Source of the DNA: Rhodospirillaceae bacterium
GTDB lineage: Bacteria; Pseudomonadota; Alphaproteobacteria; Thalassobaculales; Thalassobaculaceae
DNA length: 64,000 bases
Reading direction: 5' to 3'
NCBI GenBank assembly: GCA_018401495.1
Contig: JAGYJX010000008.1
Coordinates: forward strand, 248,001 to 312,000
The position numbers and the translations under genes are program-made. Below the pieces are notes generated by a model that made no database searches, had not been told where the DNA came from, and saw only the letters and a list, made by a program, of their open reading frames with translations. Below are positions 52,430 through 62,502 of this stretch, piece by piece; the stretch's first letter is position 1, and each line of letters begins with the position of its first letter.

Positions 52430-54069
52430 TCAGCCCCCCGCCACGCCGGTCAGGGCCCGGGCCTGGAGTTGGCGCACGGCGGCGTCGACCGCGAGGCGAG
52501 CCTCGGCGTCGGCAATCCAGGCGGCGCTGACCTCGGCCGGGGCGCCGGTCAGCTTGCGCATCTCCGCCACCGCGGCGGTGAGGTCGCCGGCGGCCAGCGC
52601 CGACCTCGGCCCGCGCCAGCAGCGCGTCGACGCCGTCGCCGGCGTCGCTCGCGGTGCGCCGCACGGTCACCAGCGACGCCATCCGGGTCAGGGCCTGGCC
52701 GATCACGCCCTCGCCGCTGCCGACCAGCGACGCGTCGACGGCGGCGGCGGCGGTCGCGGCGAAGCGGTCGCGCAGCACCGCCAGCGACGGCGCGCCGCCG
52801 GTGTGCGCGTCGAGCGCGTCGAGCGCCGCCGCCGCCTGGGGATCCGCCGGCGCGGTGGCGCGCAGCGCGGCGACTTCGGCCTCGAACCCGGCGGAGGTGG
52901 CGGCGGTCGCGGACAGCTGGTTGGCCGCCAGCAGGAACGCTCCCGCCTTCTCGCGGCCGCTCTGGGTGCTCTCCAGCGCCTTGGTCACGTCGGCGAGCCG
53001 ACCCTCCAGCTCGGCGATCCGGCTCTCCAGGCGGATGACGTCCTCGGCGCTCTTGCGGACCTCGCTGTCGAGGCTGCCGCCAAGGGTGTCGATGCGGGCC
53101 TGCAGCGACGCCTCCAGCGCATCCACGCGCTCGGGCTCGACCCGCGGGGCCTCCGGCGCCTGCTCCAGGGCGTCGACGCGTCCGGTCAACCCCTGCAGCC
53201 GGTCGGACAGCTGCGCCGCCTGCGGGCCGAGACCCTCGCCGCCGCCGGTGCCGAGACCCTCGCGCACGATCGCGACCTCGTCGGCGACCGCCGCCAGCCG
53301 GCCGGCAAGCTCGTCGACACGGCCATCCAGCCGGGACTCGATCTGCGCCAGCGCCTCGGGGTCGCCGGCGGCCGCGTCGGCCGGCCGGTCGGCGATCTCG
53401 GCCAGGCGCTGCTCGACGGCCGCCAGCCGTTCCTCGAGCCGGCCGTCGTCACCGGCCGGTGCCGTCCCGGCCGAGGCGCCGGGCGCCTCGCTGGATGTTC
53501 CGGTGGCGGAGATCGGCAGGCGCCTCGGCCACCGCTGGCGACGCCTGATCCGGCGCCGCGGGCTGGTCGGTCGCCGGGGCCGCGGCGGTCGCCGTGTCCG
53601 GGGTGGAAGCGGTGTCCGGGGTGGAAGCGGTGTCCGGCGTTGCTGCCGTGTCCGGGGTCGCTGCCGTGTCCGGGCTTGGTGTGGGCGCGAGCGCAGGGCT
53701 CGACGGCGCCGGATCCGGAGCCTGGGCGGTCTCGACCTCCGGCAGGGTGATGCCGAGGTTCGCCGCCAGGGGGGCGACCTGGCCGCGCCACATCGGGTAG
53801 GTCGCGTAGGCGCCGCCGACGGCGACCACGATCAGGATCGCCAGCACCAGCAGGCGCCGTCCGCCGCCGCCGGAAGCGGTCTCCGCGCGCGCCGACCCGG
53901 CGGCGCGGTCCTCGGGGTCCGGTCCCGCCGGCGACCACGGTCCGGCGTCGCCATCCGCTGCCGGCTCCCGGCCTGACCCGGTCTCGATCGGACCTGACGG
54001 GGCGCCCGCGCGGATCGGCTCGGCGGCGTCGGTGGGGGCGTTGTGGTCGCCCTTCGGCGTGTCGGCCAT
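52430..54069 (-). CDS. Mitofilin/Mic60-family inner-membrane protein (two apparent frameshifts)
   Basis: About 545 residues: an acidic Pro/Ala-rich N terminus, one membrane helix (RRLLVLAILIVVAVGGAYA), a PDTA-repeat linker, a long coiled coil (about residues 205-350; LEERLAAVEQRLAEI, RLESRIAELEGRLADV) and a mitofilin domain (AGAFLLAANQLSATAA, LAAGDLTAAVAEMRKLTG). Alphaproteobacterial mitofilin homologues next to hemD/hemY are thought to shape intracytoplasmic membranes, as Mic60 shapes cristae. Frame shifts near 53507 and 52607 are each removed by dropping one base after a TC. It lies 12 bp after hemD. Confidence 0.88.
53594..53665. repeat. 18-bp coding minisatellite in the mitofilin linker
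   Basis: Four consecutive 18-bp units, the first two identical (GTGTCCGGGGTGGAAGCG) and the next two differing at a few positions, with a degenerate fifth. On the gene strand they encode TPDTA-type hexapeptides in the linker between membrane helix and coiled coil. The unit is a multiple of three, so length changes would keep the frame. Confidence 0.85.
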
Positions 54070-54081
54070 GGTAAGCTCCTG

Positions 54082-54813
54082 TCAGTCCGGGGCAGGCGCC
54101 GGACCGTCGTCCAGCGTCGCCAGCAAATCGTCGCGTGTCGGTCGCACCGCCATCCGGACCGCCGCCCAGGGGAGGGCACGGACGGCGTCGGCGACGGCGG
54201 GCGACAGGCAGTGGGCGCACATCGTCGCCGCGCGAAGCGCCAGTCCGGCGTCGGTCACCAGACTAACAAAGCGGCTCGCGGTGCGGGGAGAGAAAAACAG
54301 GACGCCCTGGGCCGAGCCGTCCGTGAGGGCTGCGCTGGCCGCCGCCGGCAGGGCCGCCGCCAGCTCGGCGCGGTACACCACCACGCGATCCACCGCGTAT
54401 CCCCGGCCGCCCAATTCCGCCGCGAGATCCACGCGTATTTCGTCCCCGCTCGCCCACAGGATCGGCCCGTCACCGGGACGCAGCCGCTCCATCAGCAAAT
54501 CGGCCAGCGCCGCACCGGTTCCGTCGGCGGCGACAACTGGCTGGAAACCGTGCCGGCGGGCCCGCGTGGCCGTCGCCTCGCCGACCGCGAAGACCGGCAG
54601 CGCGCGGTGCGGGGTGGCGGCCGCCAGCCCGTCGATGCCGTTGCCGCTGGTCACGACCGCGGCGCGGTAGCGTTCGGCGCCGTCGATCCGGGTCTCGGTC
54701 GGGCGCACCACCAGCATCGGGGCGAGCACGGCGTCGATGCCGCGCCGGCGGAGCGCCGCCGCCAGGGTCCGGGAGTCCGCTTCCGGTCGGGTGACGATGA
54801 CCCGGCGCGGCAC
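54082..54813 (-). CDS. hemD: Uroporphyrinogen-III synthase
   Basis: Closes hydroxymethylbilane to uroporphyrinogen III. Length 243 residues. The family is weakly conserved, but the start RRVIVTRPEADSRTLAAALR, the hinge VFAVGEATATRARRHGF, and GVLFFSPRTASRF together with CLSPAVADAVRAL are typical. The position 10 bp after hemC supports the assignment. Reading frame intact. Confidence 0.92.
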   Translation of the reverse strand: MPRRVIVTRPEADSRTLAAALRRRGIDAVLAPMLVVRPTETRIDGAERYRAAVVTSGNGIDGLAAATPHRALPVFAVGEATATRARRHGFQPVVAADGTGAALADLLMERLRPGDGPILWASGDEIRVDLAAELGGRGYAVDRVVVYRAELAAALPAAASAALTDGSAQGVLFFSPRTASRFVSLVTDAGLALRAATMCAHCLSPAVADAVRALPWAAVRMAVRPTRDDLLATLDDGPAPAPD

Positions 54814-54823
54814 GGCCTGCCGC

Positions 54824-55786
54824 TCAGCGTGCCAGGAACCCGCGCCCGCAGCGGGCGAGGATGGCCTCGCCGACCGACCGGCCGAGGGCCTCGGGCTGGT
54901 CGGCCGGCCCGGTCTCGCTGGCGCCGTGGGTGGCGCTGCCGTCGAGCGCCAGCACCAGGCCGGTCAGGGTCAGGCGGTCGCCGTCCAGGACGGCGTGCCC
55001 GGCGATCGGGGTGCGGCAGGAGCCGTCCAGGGTCGCCAGCATGGCGCGTTCGGCGGTCACCCGCAGCCGGCTCGGGGTGTCGTCGAGGGCGGCGATCCGG
55101 CGGCGGATGTCGGCGTCGCGCGGCGAGGCCGAGCCGTCGCGGCACTGCACGCCGACGGCGCCCTGGGAGACCGCCGGCAGCATCTCGTCGATGCCGACGA
55201 TCCGCGTCGCGTGATCCAGCATGCCGAGGCGGCTGAGGCCGGCGGCGGCGAGGAAGGTGGCTGCCACCTCGCCCTCGGCCAGCTTGCGCAGCCGGGTGTC
55301 GACGTTGCCGCGGAACAGCACGATCTCCAGGTCGGGCCGCCGGGCGAGCACCTGGGCGGCGCGGCGCACCGAGGCGGTGCCGATGCGGGCACCCTGCGGC
55401 AGGTCCTCGACGCGGTCGGCGACCGGCGAGATCCAGGCGTCGCGGGCATCCTCGCGCGGCAGCACGGCGGCCAGCACGGTGCCGGCCGCCATGGTCGTCT
55501 CCATGTCCTTCATCGAGTGCACGGCGGCGTCGATCAGGCCGTCGACCAGCGCCTGCTCGATCTCCTTGATGAACAGGCCCTTGCCGCCGATCTCGGCCAG
55601 CGGGCGGTCGCGGACCGCGTCGCCGGTGGTGCGGATCTCGCGGAAGGCGATGGCGCCGTCGGCGGCCAGGTCCGGCCAGGCCTCGGCGAGCCGGGCGTGC
55701 GTCTCCCGGGTCTGCCGCAGGGCCAGGGGCGAGCCGCGGGAGCCGAGGGTGAGAAGCGGGCCGGTACGGGCGGTGTTTGCGCTCAT
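54824..55786 (-). CDS. hemC: Hydroxymethylbilane synthase (porphobilinogen deaminase)
   Basis: Polymerises four porphobilinogens into hydroxymethylbilane. Length 320 residues. Conserved segments: [68 protein letters not shown] and the Cys that carries the dipyrromethane cofactor in [13 protein letters not shown]. The ATG at 55786 gives the family's usual start. It heads the leftward hemC-hemD-mitofilin-hemY run and diverges from tsaD with a 47-bp gap. Confidence 0.96.
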   Translation of the reverse strand: MSANTARTGPLLTLGSRGSPLALRQTRETHARLAEAWPDLAADGAIAFREIRTTGDAVRDRPLAEIGGKGLFIKEIEQALVDGLIDAAVHSMKDMETTMAAGTVLAAVLPREDARDAWISPVADRVEDLPQGARIGTASVRRAAQVLARRPDLEIVLFRGNVDTRLRKLAEGEVAATFLAAAGLSRLGMLDHATRIVGIDEMLPAVSQGAVGVQCRDGSASPRDADIRRRIAALDDTPSRLRVTAERAMLATLDGSCRTPIAGHAVLDGDRLTLTGLVLALDGSATHGASETGPADQPEALGRSVGEAILARCGRGFLAR

Positions 55787-55833
55787 GCCTGTATCGTGTA
55801 GACGGAAGCGGGGCGAACGAAAAGAGGGCGCCG

Positions 55834-56947
55834 TTGATCGAGCCACCGCCTGCGTGTTCGGCCCCGGCCCCGGGTGCGGCCGGCCGGCCGATCCTGGGAA
55901 TCGAGACCAGCTGCGACGAGACCGCGGCGGCGGTGGTGGCGGCCGACCGGCGCATCCTGTCGAGCGTGGTGCTGTCGCAGCTCGACGAGCACCGGGCCTA
56001 TGGCGGCGTGGTGCCCGAGATCGCGGCGCGCGCCCATCTCGACCACCTCGACGGGGTGATCGAGCGGGCGATGGCGGAGGCCGGCATCGGCTTCGGCGGA
56101 CCTGGCGGCGGTGGCGGCGACCGGCGGCCCCGGCCTGATCGGCGGCGTGCTGGTGGGCGCCACCACCGGCAAGGCGATCGCCCTGGTGCACGGCCTGGCG
56201 TTCCTCGGCATCAACCATCTCGAGGGCCACGCCCTGACCGCCCGTCTGACCGACGGCGTCGCGTTCCCGTACCTGCTGCTGCTGGTGTCGGGCGGCCACT
56301 GCCAGCTGCTGGCGGTCGAGGGGGTCGGGCGCTACCGCCGGCTCGGCACCACCATCGACGACGCCGCCGGCGAGGCGTTCGACAAGACCGCCAAGCTGCT
56401 CGGCCTCGGCTATCCCGGCGGCCCGGCCGTCGAGCGCGCCGCCGCGGCCGGCGATCCGGCCCGCTTCGAGCTGCCGCGGCCGATGCTCGGTCGGCCGGGC
56501 TGCGACTTCTCGTTCTCCGGCCTCGAAGACCGCGGTGCGCCGGCGCGTCGAAGAGCTCGGGGACGGCCTCGACGACCGCGCCCGCGCCGACCTCGCCGCC
56601 GGCTTCCAGGCCGCCGTCGCGGCCTCGCTGGTCGACCGCTCCGGGCCGCGCCATCGAGCGCGTTCGAGGCCGCGCACGGCCCCGGCCGGGCCTTCGTTGT
56701 GGCCGGCGGGGTGGCCGCCAACCGCACGCTGCGCGCCGCCCTGTCGGGCCTGGCCGAGCGCCGCGGCATGCGCTTCGTGGCGCCGCCGCTGGCGCTCTGC
56801 ACCGACAACGCCGCGATGATCGCCTGGGCCGGGCAGGAGCGGCTGGCGCTCGGGCTGGTCGACGGCCTGGATTTCCGGCCGCGGCCGCGCTGGCCGCTCG
56901 ACCCGGACGCCGCCCGGTCGATCGGCGCCGGCGCGGTGAAGGCATGA
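55834..56947 (+). CDS. tsaD: tRNA threonylcarbamoyladenosine transferase TsaD (four apparent insertions)
   Basis: TsaD transfers threonylcarbamoyl to A37 of ANN-decoding tRNAs; it is essential. Conserved: [16 protein letters not shown], the metal-binding His pair in [21 protein letters not shown], and [13 protein letters not shown]. About 369 residues after correction. Frame changes near 56100, 56523 and 56640-56670 are removed by dropping bases after TC ([43 protein letters not shown]). TTG at 55834 with AGAGGG nine nt upstream is the likely start. Ends overlapping gpsA (ATGA). Confidence 0.93.
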
Positions 56948-57906
56948 GCCCGACGCCCGGCACCGTCGGGGCCGACCTCGCGGTGCTCGGCGGCGGTGCC
57001 TGGGGCCGGGCGCTGGCCGCGCTGGCACGGCGGGCCGGGCGATCGCCGGTGCTGTGGGCCCGTCGGCCGGAGGCGGCGACGGTCGAGGGCGTGCGGGTGA
57101 CCGGTGAGATGGCGGCGGCGCGGGCGCCGATCGCGCTGCTGGCGGTGCCGGCGGCGGCGGCGGCCGAGGTGGCGGCGGCCTGGGCGGCGGCGGGCGGCTC
57201 CGGCACCCTGGTCTCGTGCGCCAAGGGGTTCTGACCCGGCGACCGGCGGGCTGCTGTCGGACGCGATCGCCGAGGCCGCCCCCGGCTGTGCGGTGGCTGT
57301 GCTGTCGGGACCGACCTTCGCCGGCGAGGCGGCGCGCGGCGTGCCGACGGCGGCGACCGTGGCGGCAGCCGACCCCGAGGTCGCGGCGCGAGTGGCGGCG
57401 GCGCTCGGCTCGCCGACCTTCCGGCTCTACACCAGCACCGACAGGGTCGGGGTCGAGGCGGCGGGCGCCTTCAAGAACGTGCTGGCGATCGCCTGCGGCA
57501 TCGCCGACGGCCTGGCGCTCGGCGACAACGCCCGCGCCGCCCTGATCACCCGCGGCCTCGCCGAGCTGGCGCGGCTGGTGGCGGCGCTGGGCGGCCGGGC
57601 CGAGACGGTGATGGGGCTGTCCGGCCTCGGCGACGTGGTTCTGACCTGCACCAGCGGGCAATCGCGCAACTACGCCTTCGGCCGGCGGCTCGGCGAGGGC
57701 ATGGCCCGCGACGCCGCGCTGGCGGCCAGCCGGGGCGTGGTCGAGGGGCGGGCACGGCGGCCGCCCTGCTGGCGCGCGGCCGGGGCCTCGGCCTCGACCT
57801 GCCGGTGACGGCGGCGGTCGACGCGGTGCTGAACCGCGGCGCCGACCTGGAGGCGATGGCGGCCGCCCTGCTGGCCCGGCCGCCGCGCGGCGCCGAGACC
57901 GGCTGA
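56944..57906 (+). CDS. gpsA: Glycerol-3-phosphate dehydrogenase [NAD(P)+] GpsA (insertion creating a stop, plus one deletion)
   Basis: Makes sn-glycerol 3-phosphate for phospholipids. The nucleotide-binding start is [16 protein letters not shown]; the catalytic lysines are in VSCAKGFD and [29 protein letters not shown] and [13 protein letters not shown] follow. An extra T after TTC (57233) makes an in-frame TGA; removing it gives KGFDPATGG. Near 57749 one G seems missing ([13 protein letters not shown]). The N-domain lacks the family's usual NPRYLPG-type segment, about 25 residues, between the dinucleotide fold and LLAVPA. About 320 residues. Translationally coupled to tsaD. Confidence 0.9.
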
Positions 57907-57980
57907 CCCGGCCGGCGGCGCTTCCGCGCCGGGCGTCGATCGGCTAGCGTTCGCCGGACCAGCGCAACCGGAGGATCCCG

Positions 57981-58277
57981 ATGCTCTACGCCATCTACTG
58001 CGTCGACAAGCCGAACTCGATGGACGTCCGCATGGCCAACCGGCCGGAGCACATCGAGTACCTGAAGTCGAAGGAGAGCCAGATCCTGATGGGCGGCGCG
58101 CTGCTGACCGAGGACGGCGAGGGCATGCTCGGCTCGCTGCTGGTGATCGACGCCGCCGACGAGGCCGCCGCCAAGGCGTTCGCCGACGGCGACCCGTTCG
58201 CCAAGGCCGGGCTGTTCCAGAGCGTCAGGATCACCCGCTGGCGCAAGGCGTTCTTCAACCCCGGCGTCGCCGGCTGA
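57981..58277 (+). CDS. YciI-like protein
   Basis: A 98-residue dimeric ferredoxin-like fold protein. The YciI family start MLYAIYCVDKPNSMDVR and the conserved region RPEHIEYLKSKESQILMGGALL are visible, with SLLVIDAADEAAAKAFADGDPFAKAGLF typical of the family; His29 and Asp70 positions match the presumed active-site His-Asp pair. The biochemical role is not firmly known. GGAGG precedes the ATG. It follows gpsA and precedes the EVE gene by 14 bp, a common alphaproteobacterial order. Confidence 0.93.
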   Translation: MLYAIYCVDKPNSMDVRMANRPEHIEYLKSKESQILMGGALLTEDGEGMLGSLLVIDAADEAAAKAFADGDPFAKAGLFQSVRITRWRKAFFNPGVAG

Positions 58278-58291
58278 GCCGGGGGCGGGCG

Positions 58292-58711
58292 ATGGCGTAC
58301 TGGCTGTTCAAGTCGGAGCCGGGGGCCTGGTCGTGGGACGATCAGGTCCGCAAGGGCGACGAAGGCGAGGGCTGGAACGGTGTGCGCAACCACCAGGCCG
58401 CCAACAACATGAAGGCGATGCAGGTCGGCGACCGCGGCTTCTTCTACCACTCGGTCGACGAGAAGCGGATCGTCGGCATCGTCGAGGTGATCGAGACCTA
58501 CCACCCCGACCCGACCGACGCCTCGGGGCGCTTCGGCATGGTCACCATCAAGGCGGTCGAGCCGGTGAAGACGCCGGTGACGCTCGCCGACATCAAGGCC
58601 GAGCCGCAGCTCGAGGGCTTCGCGCTGGTCCGCCAGTCGCGCCTGTCGGTGGTGCCGGTGACCGACGAGCAGTGGGCGCTGATCGGCCGGATGGCGGGGA
58701 TGGATGGGTAG
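58292..58711 (+). CDS. EVE domain protein
   Basis: A 139-residue single EVE domain, beginning MAYWLFKSEPGAWSWDDQ and including WNGVRNHQAANNMKAMQVGD and FFYHSVDEKRIVGIVEV. EVE is a PUA-like fold related to thymocyte nuclear protein 1 and is thought to recognise modified bases in DNA or RNA; the hydrophobic pocket residues Trp, Gly-Val-Arg-Asn and Tyr-His are retained. Its target here is unknown. It is last in the tsaD-gpsA-yciI-EVE run and converges with the M20 hydrolase gene. Confidence 0.93.
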   Translation: MAYWLFKSEPGAWSWDDQVRKGDEGEGWNGVRNHQAANNMKAMQVGDRGFFYHSVDEKRIVGIVEVIETYHPDPTDASGRFGMVTIKAVEPVKTPVTLADIKAEPQLEGFALVRQSRLSVVPVTDEQWALIGRMAGMDG

Positions 58712-58732
58712 GACGCGTGCGCGAGCGCCCGG

Positions 58733-59881
58733 CTACCCCAGCAGGTCCCGAATGGTCCGCATGAACACCCGGGCGCCGACGCCGATCAGGTCGTCGGGAA
58801 AGTCGTAGTCGGGGTTGTGCAGGGCCGGGTGGTTCTCGCCGGCGCCGAGGAAGAACATCGCCGAGCGCGCGCCGTCGCCGAAGCGCCCGAAATCCTCCGA
58901 CGCCCGGAACGGCAGCATGCCCGTCCCGTGCGGCACGCCCTCGGCGTCGAGCGCGCGGCGCAGATGGCCGACCGCCTCCGGGGCGTTCTCGCAGTGCCGG
59001 AACACGTCGTGGTAGCCGATCGCGCAGCCGAGGCCGTGCTCCTCCGCGGCCGCCGCCGCCAGCGCCTCGGCGCGCGCCACCAGCGCCGCCATGCGGCCGT
59101 CGGTCAGGGTCCGCAGGGTTCCCCAGATCTCGCCGTGGCCCGGCGCGATGCCGAACGCCGGCTCGCCCATGCGGGCGTGGGTGATGGTGACCGCCGCGAA
59201 GCCGTCGTCGATCGGGCCGCCGCTGGCGAGCGCGGTCAGCGCCGGCATCAGCCCCGCCATCGCCGCCATCGGCGACACCCCGGTCTCCGGCATCGAGGCG
59301 TGGGCGGTCTTGCCGGTCAGCACGATCCGCATGCCGCGCGAGGCGCAGTTCACCGGTCCCTCGACCAGCGCCGCCTCGCCGAGCGGCAGGCCGGGCACGT
59401 TGTGCAGGGCGAACGCCAGGTCCGGCGCGATCCCGCCGAACCGCGGGTCGGCGATCACCGCCGCCGCACCCGAGCCGTCCTCCTCGGCCGGCTGGAACAT
59501 CAGCACCACCCGGCCGCGGAGCGGGCGCTGCCGGCCGAGGCCGCGCGCCACCGCCGCCAGCGTCGCCATGTGGCCGTCATGGCCGCACATGTGACCGTTG
59601 CCCGGCACCGTCGAGCGGTGCGGCACGTCGCCGAGTTCGGCGATCGGCAGGCCGTCGAGCTCAGCCCGCACCATCACCGTCGGCCCGGGCTCGCGGCCCT
59701 CGTAGACCGCCGCGACGCCGTGCCCGCCGAGCCCGGCGACGATCCGGTCCGGCCCGGTCGCCGCCACGAACGCCCGCACCTCGGCGGCGGTGCGCTCCTC
59801 GGCACCCGACACCTCCGGCATGCTGTGCAGCCGGCGCCGCCACTCGACCAGTTCGACCATGTCCTGGTTGGTGAGGAACAT
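58733..59881 (-). CDS. M20-family amidohydrolase/peptidase
   Basis: A zinc or manganese hydrolase of 382 residues, of the IAA-amino acid hydrolase/hippuricase group. Metal ligands: GNGHMCGHDGHMATL, with Cys-Gly-His and Asp-Gly-His, then Glu-Glu in MFQPAEEDGSG, a later His in LAFALHNVPG, and the C-terminal His in GAGENHPALHNPDYDF. The lid domain is central (KTAHASMPETGVSPM). I start at ATG 59881 (MFLTNQDMVELVEWRR), the conserved start; an upstream in-frame ATG adds 37 unconserved residues. It cleaves N-acyl amino acids; the exact substrate is unknown. Confidence 0.9.
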   Translation of the reverse strand: MFLTNQDMVELVEWRRRLHSMPEVSGAEERTAAEVRAFVAATGPDRIVAGLGGHGVAAVYEGREPGPTVMVRAELDGLPIAELGDVPHRSTVPGNGHMCGHDGHMATLAAVARGLGRQRPLRGRVVLMFQPAEEDGSGAAAVIADPRFGGIAPDLAFALHNVPGLPLGEAALVEGPVNCASRGMRIVLTGKTAHASMPETGVSPMAAMAGLMPALTALASGGPIDDGFAAVTITHARMGEPAFGIAPGHGEIWGTLRTLTDGRMAALVARAEALAAAAAEEHGLGCAIGYHDVFRHCENAPEAVGHLRRALDAEGVPHGTGMLPFRASEDFGRFGDGARSAMFFLGAGENHPALHNPDYDFPDDLIGVGARVFMRTIRDLLG

Positions 59882-60042
59882 CGGGGGACCTCGTATCGAC
59901 AAGCTGTGGGAGTGCGGCCAGTGATAGCGGGTTCGGGCGGCGGTGGCGACCGGAACCATGCCGCGAATCTCCTTGACCCTCCCGACCCCCACACCTAAAG
60001 CGGGATCGGCCCGTCGCCCGACGGCGTGGCCCGGAGATCCCT

Positions 60043-61441
60043 ATGGCCATCACGTCCGCGGCGGGCGGCGGTGGCGCGGGTCGCGTCCTCGGGGACGAGA
60101 TCCGCGCGACCGTCGCGCTGTCGGTCCCGATCGCGCTGACCCAGATCGCCCAGATGGCGCTGCACACCACCGACGTGGTGATGACCGGCCATCTCGGCCC
60201 GCACGCGCTCGCCGCCGGCCAGCTCGGCCACAACCTGTTCTTCCCGGTGTTCGTCACCACCCTCGGCCTGCTGTTCGCGACCTCGGCGATGTTCGCCCAG
60301 GAACTCGGCGCGCGGCGCTACAAGGGGGTGCGGCGCACCTTCCGGCAGGGCCTGTGGGTGGCGCTGTCGATGACGCTGCCGGCGTGGCTGTACTTCTGGA
60401 ACGCCGAGGCGATCCTGGTGCACGCCCTCGGCCAGGACCCGGAACTGGCGGCGCAGGCCCAGGACTACGCCCACGGCGCCATGTGGGGCTTCCCGTTCAT
60501 GGTCGGGTTCAGCCTGCTGCGGAACTTCATCGCCGCGCATTCGCGGCCGCGTGCCGCCCTCTGGATCCTGGTCGCCGGCATCGGCGTCAACGCGCTGGCC
60601 GACTGGGTGCTGATGTTCGGCAAGTTCGGCTTCCCGCGCCTCGGAGCTGTTCGGGCTCGGCCTCGCCACCACCCTGGTGCAGGGGGCGATGTTCCTCGCC
60701 CTGCTGGCGGTGGTGCTGCGCGACCGGCGCTGGCGGCGCTACCGCCTGCTGGCGCGGTTCTGGCGCACCGACTGGCCGCGGTTCCGCGAGGTGTGGGTGG
60801 TCGGGCTGCCGATCGGCCTGACCAAGCTGGCGGAGTCCGGGCTGTTCGCGGCGTCGGGCTTCCTGGTCGGGCTGATCGGGGTCGACGCCCTGGCCGGCCA
60901 CGCGGTCGCCATCCAGTACACCGCGATCTCGTTCATGGTGCCGTTCGGCGTCGCCCAGGCGGCGACCATCCGGGTCGGGCTGGCGGTCGGGCGCGGCGAC
61001 GTCGAGGGCGCGCGCCGGGCCGGGCGGGTGGCGATGGTGGTCGGCGTGCTGGTGGTGGTGCCGATGGCGCTGGCGTTCGTGCTGGCCGGGCGGCCGCTGG
61101 CCGGGCTGTTCCTCGACGCCGGCGACCCGCACGGCGCGGCGGCGATCGAGCTGGCGATCGGCTTCCTCGCCATGGCCGGGCTGTTCCAGCTCGCCGACGG
61201 CGGCCAGGCGGTGACGGCCGGCGCCCTGCGCGGCTTCAAGGACACCAGGGTGCCGATGGTGATCGCCATCGTCGGCTATTGGGTGTTCGGGATCGGCGGC
61301 GCGGTGATCCTGGCGTTCCCGCTCGGCTACGGCGGCGTCGGGGTGTGGGGCGGCCTCGCCCTCGGCCTGGCGGTGGTGTGGGCGGCGCTGGTGCTGCGCT
61401 TCCGGCGGGTGACGCGGGGTCGCGTGCCGGTCAGCGGGTGA
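60043..61441 (+). CDS. MATE family efflux transporter, NorM-like (one apparent frameshift)
   Basis: A 12-helix sodium- or proton-driven exporter of about 465 residues. The start region ATVALSVPIALTQIAQMALHTTDVVMTG and the mirrored second half PIGLTKLAESGLFAASGFLVG are typical MATE repeats; GLAVGRGDVEGARRAGRVA is the conserved loop after helix eight. The frame breaks near 60643; dropping one G after CTC restores FPRLELFGLGLATTLVQG. Substrates may be cationic drugs or metabolites. Divergent from the M20 gene with a 161-bp gap. Confidence 0.92.
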
Positions 61442-61459
61442 CGCGTAGCCGCGTCCGGG

Positions 61460-61834
61460 TCAGCGGCTGATCTTCTCGATCCGCCAGCGCGAGTGGGCGT
61501 CGTCGACGGTCTCCCAGGCCTTCTGGGACCAGACCGCCTTGGCCTGCTCGTAGGTCTCGAACGGGCCGATCTTGGCCTCGGGCGAGCCGTCCGAGGTCTC
61601 GCTGAAATCGGTCGACTTGTAGACCCCGCCGACCACCCAGAACTCGCTCGCCTCCTCGTGCAGGATGCGGTAGCGGACGTGGGCGTCGTCGACGTGCTGC
61701 CAGGCGAGCTTGCCCCACACCGACTTGGCGGTCTCGTAGTCCTTGAACGGGCCGATCCGCTCCTCGGCGTCGCCGCCCCGGATGAGCGTGAAGCTGGTGT
61801 CCGTGTATTCGCCGCCGATCACCCAGTAGGCCAT
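61460..61834 (-). CDS. Tandem DUF4170 protein
   Basis: A 124-residue protein made of two copies of the DUF4170 domain: residues about 1-58 (YWVIGGEYTDTSF, GPFKDYETAKSVW, VDDAHVRYRI) and 61-122 (FWVVGGVYKSTDF, GPFETYEQAKAVW, VDDAHSRWRI). The copies are roughly half identical. DUF4170 is a small alphaproteobacterial domain of unknown function. I chose ATG 61834 because the domain begins there; an upstream ATG at 62014 would add an Arg-rich tail. Convergent with the MATE gene. Confidence 0.85.
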   Translation of the reverse strand: MAYWVIGGEYTDTSFTLIRGGDAEERIGPFKDYETAKSVWGKLAWQHVDDAHVRYRILHEEASEFWVVGGVYKSTDFSETSDGSPEAKIGPFETYEQAKAVWSQKAWETVDDAHSRWRIEKISR

Positions 61835-61992
61835 GGCCGCCTCCGCACCGTTCCGCGCCGTCGCCCGTATACCGGAGCGCCGCCGGCGGTTCAATGCGGG
61901 CCGGCCGCCCCGTAACGCGCCGCGTCGGAACTTCCGGGGAGCGGGCCGGTTGAGCCGGCGACGACGCAACGGCAATGACGATGGAGACCACG

Positions 61993-62427
61993 ATGACCTC
62001 GCGATATCTGGCAACGCTCCCGCTGGCGGCGCTTCTGATGCTGGCCACGGCGCCGGTGCCCGCCATCGCCCAGACCACGCGGGCCGCGCCGGCCGCCACC
62101 GGTGCCGCCGACGGCATGTCCGTCAAGGCGCTCCGGGAACTCGACGACGACAACACCACCGCCATGTGGAGCGGCCTGACGGTCGATCAGATCGAGGACA
62201 TGGATATCGTCAACGCCGAGGGCGACACCATCGGCGACATCGAGGAGGTGCTCGCGGACGCCGACGGCAAGATCGTCGCGGTGACCGCCGAGGTCGGCGG
62301 GTTCCTCGGTCTTGGCGAGAAGGAGGTGGTCGTCTCGCTCGAGCATCTCGAGCTCCAGGGCGACCGCTTCATGACCGGGCTGACCGCCGACCAGCTCGAG
62401 GCGTCGCCGCGTTGGGACGACGACTGA
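61993..62427 (+). CDS. Exported PRC-barrel domain protein
   Basis: A 144-residue secreted protein. The signal peptide TSRYLATLPLAALLMLATAPVPAIAQ is followed by a short Ala/Thr linker and a PRC-barrel beta domain (DMDIVNAEGDTIGDIEEVLA, KIVAVTAEVGGFLGLGEKEV). PRC-barrel domains of this exported type are common in alphaproteobacteria and have no clear enzymatic role. GGAG six nt before ATG 61993 favours it over an ATG 18 bp upstream. Base composition is like its neighbours. Confidence 0.88.
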   Translation: MTSRYLATLPLAALLMLATAPVPAIAQTTRAAPAATGAADGMSVKALRELDDDNTTAMWSGLTVDQIEDMDIVNAEGDTIGDIEEVLADADGKIVAVTAEVGGFLGLGEKEVVVSLEHLELQGDRFMTGLTADQLEASPRWDDD

Positions 62428-62502
62428 GCCTTGCGGCGTGATCCCCTGGCGGTGAGCCGCGCGGCCGGGTAAGGGAGGACCTTCCGTCGCGGAGGTCCCC
62501 CG

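Noticed and set aside
57216..57240. In-frame TGA in gpsA as programmed +1 frameshift (like prfB) or selenocysteine
   Set aside because: Similar single-base insertions occur in about 20 genes without stop codons, and the TC context is sometimes on the non-coding strand. A translational signal is unlikely, and no selenocysteine element is visible.
54824..57661. A 945-codon leftward open frame through tsaD and gpsA into hemC
   Set aside because: Only the last 320 codons are hemC; the upstream part is antisense to tsaD and gpsA and low in complexity.
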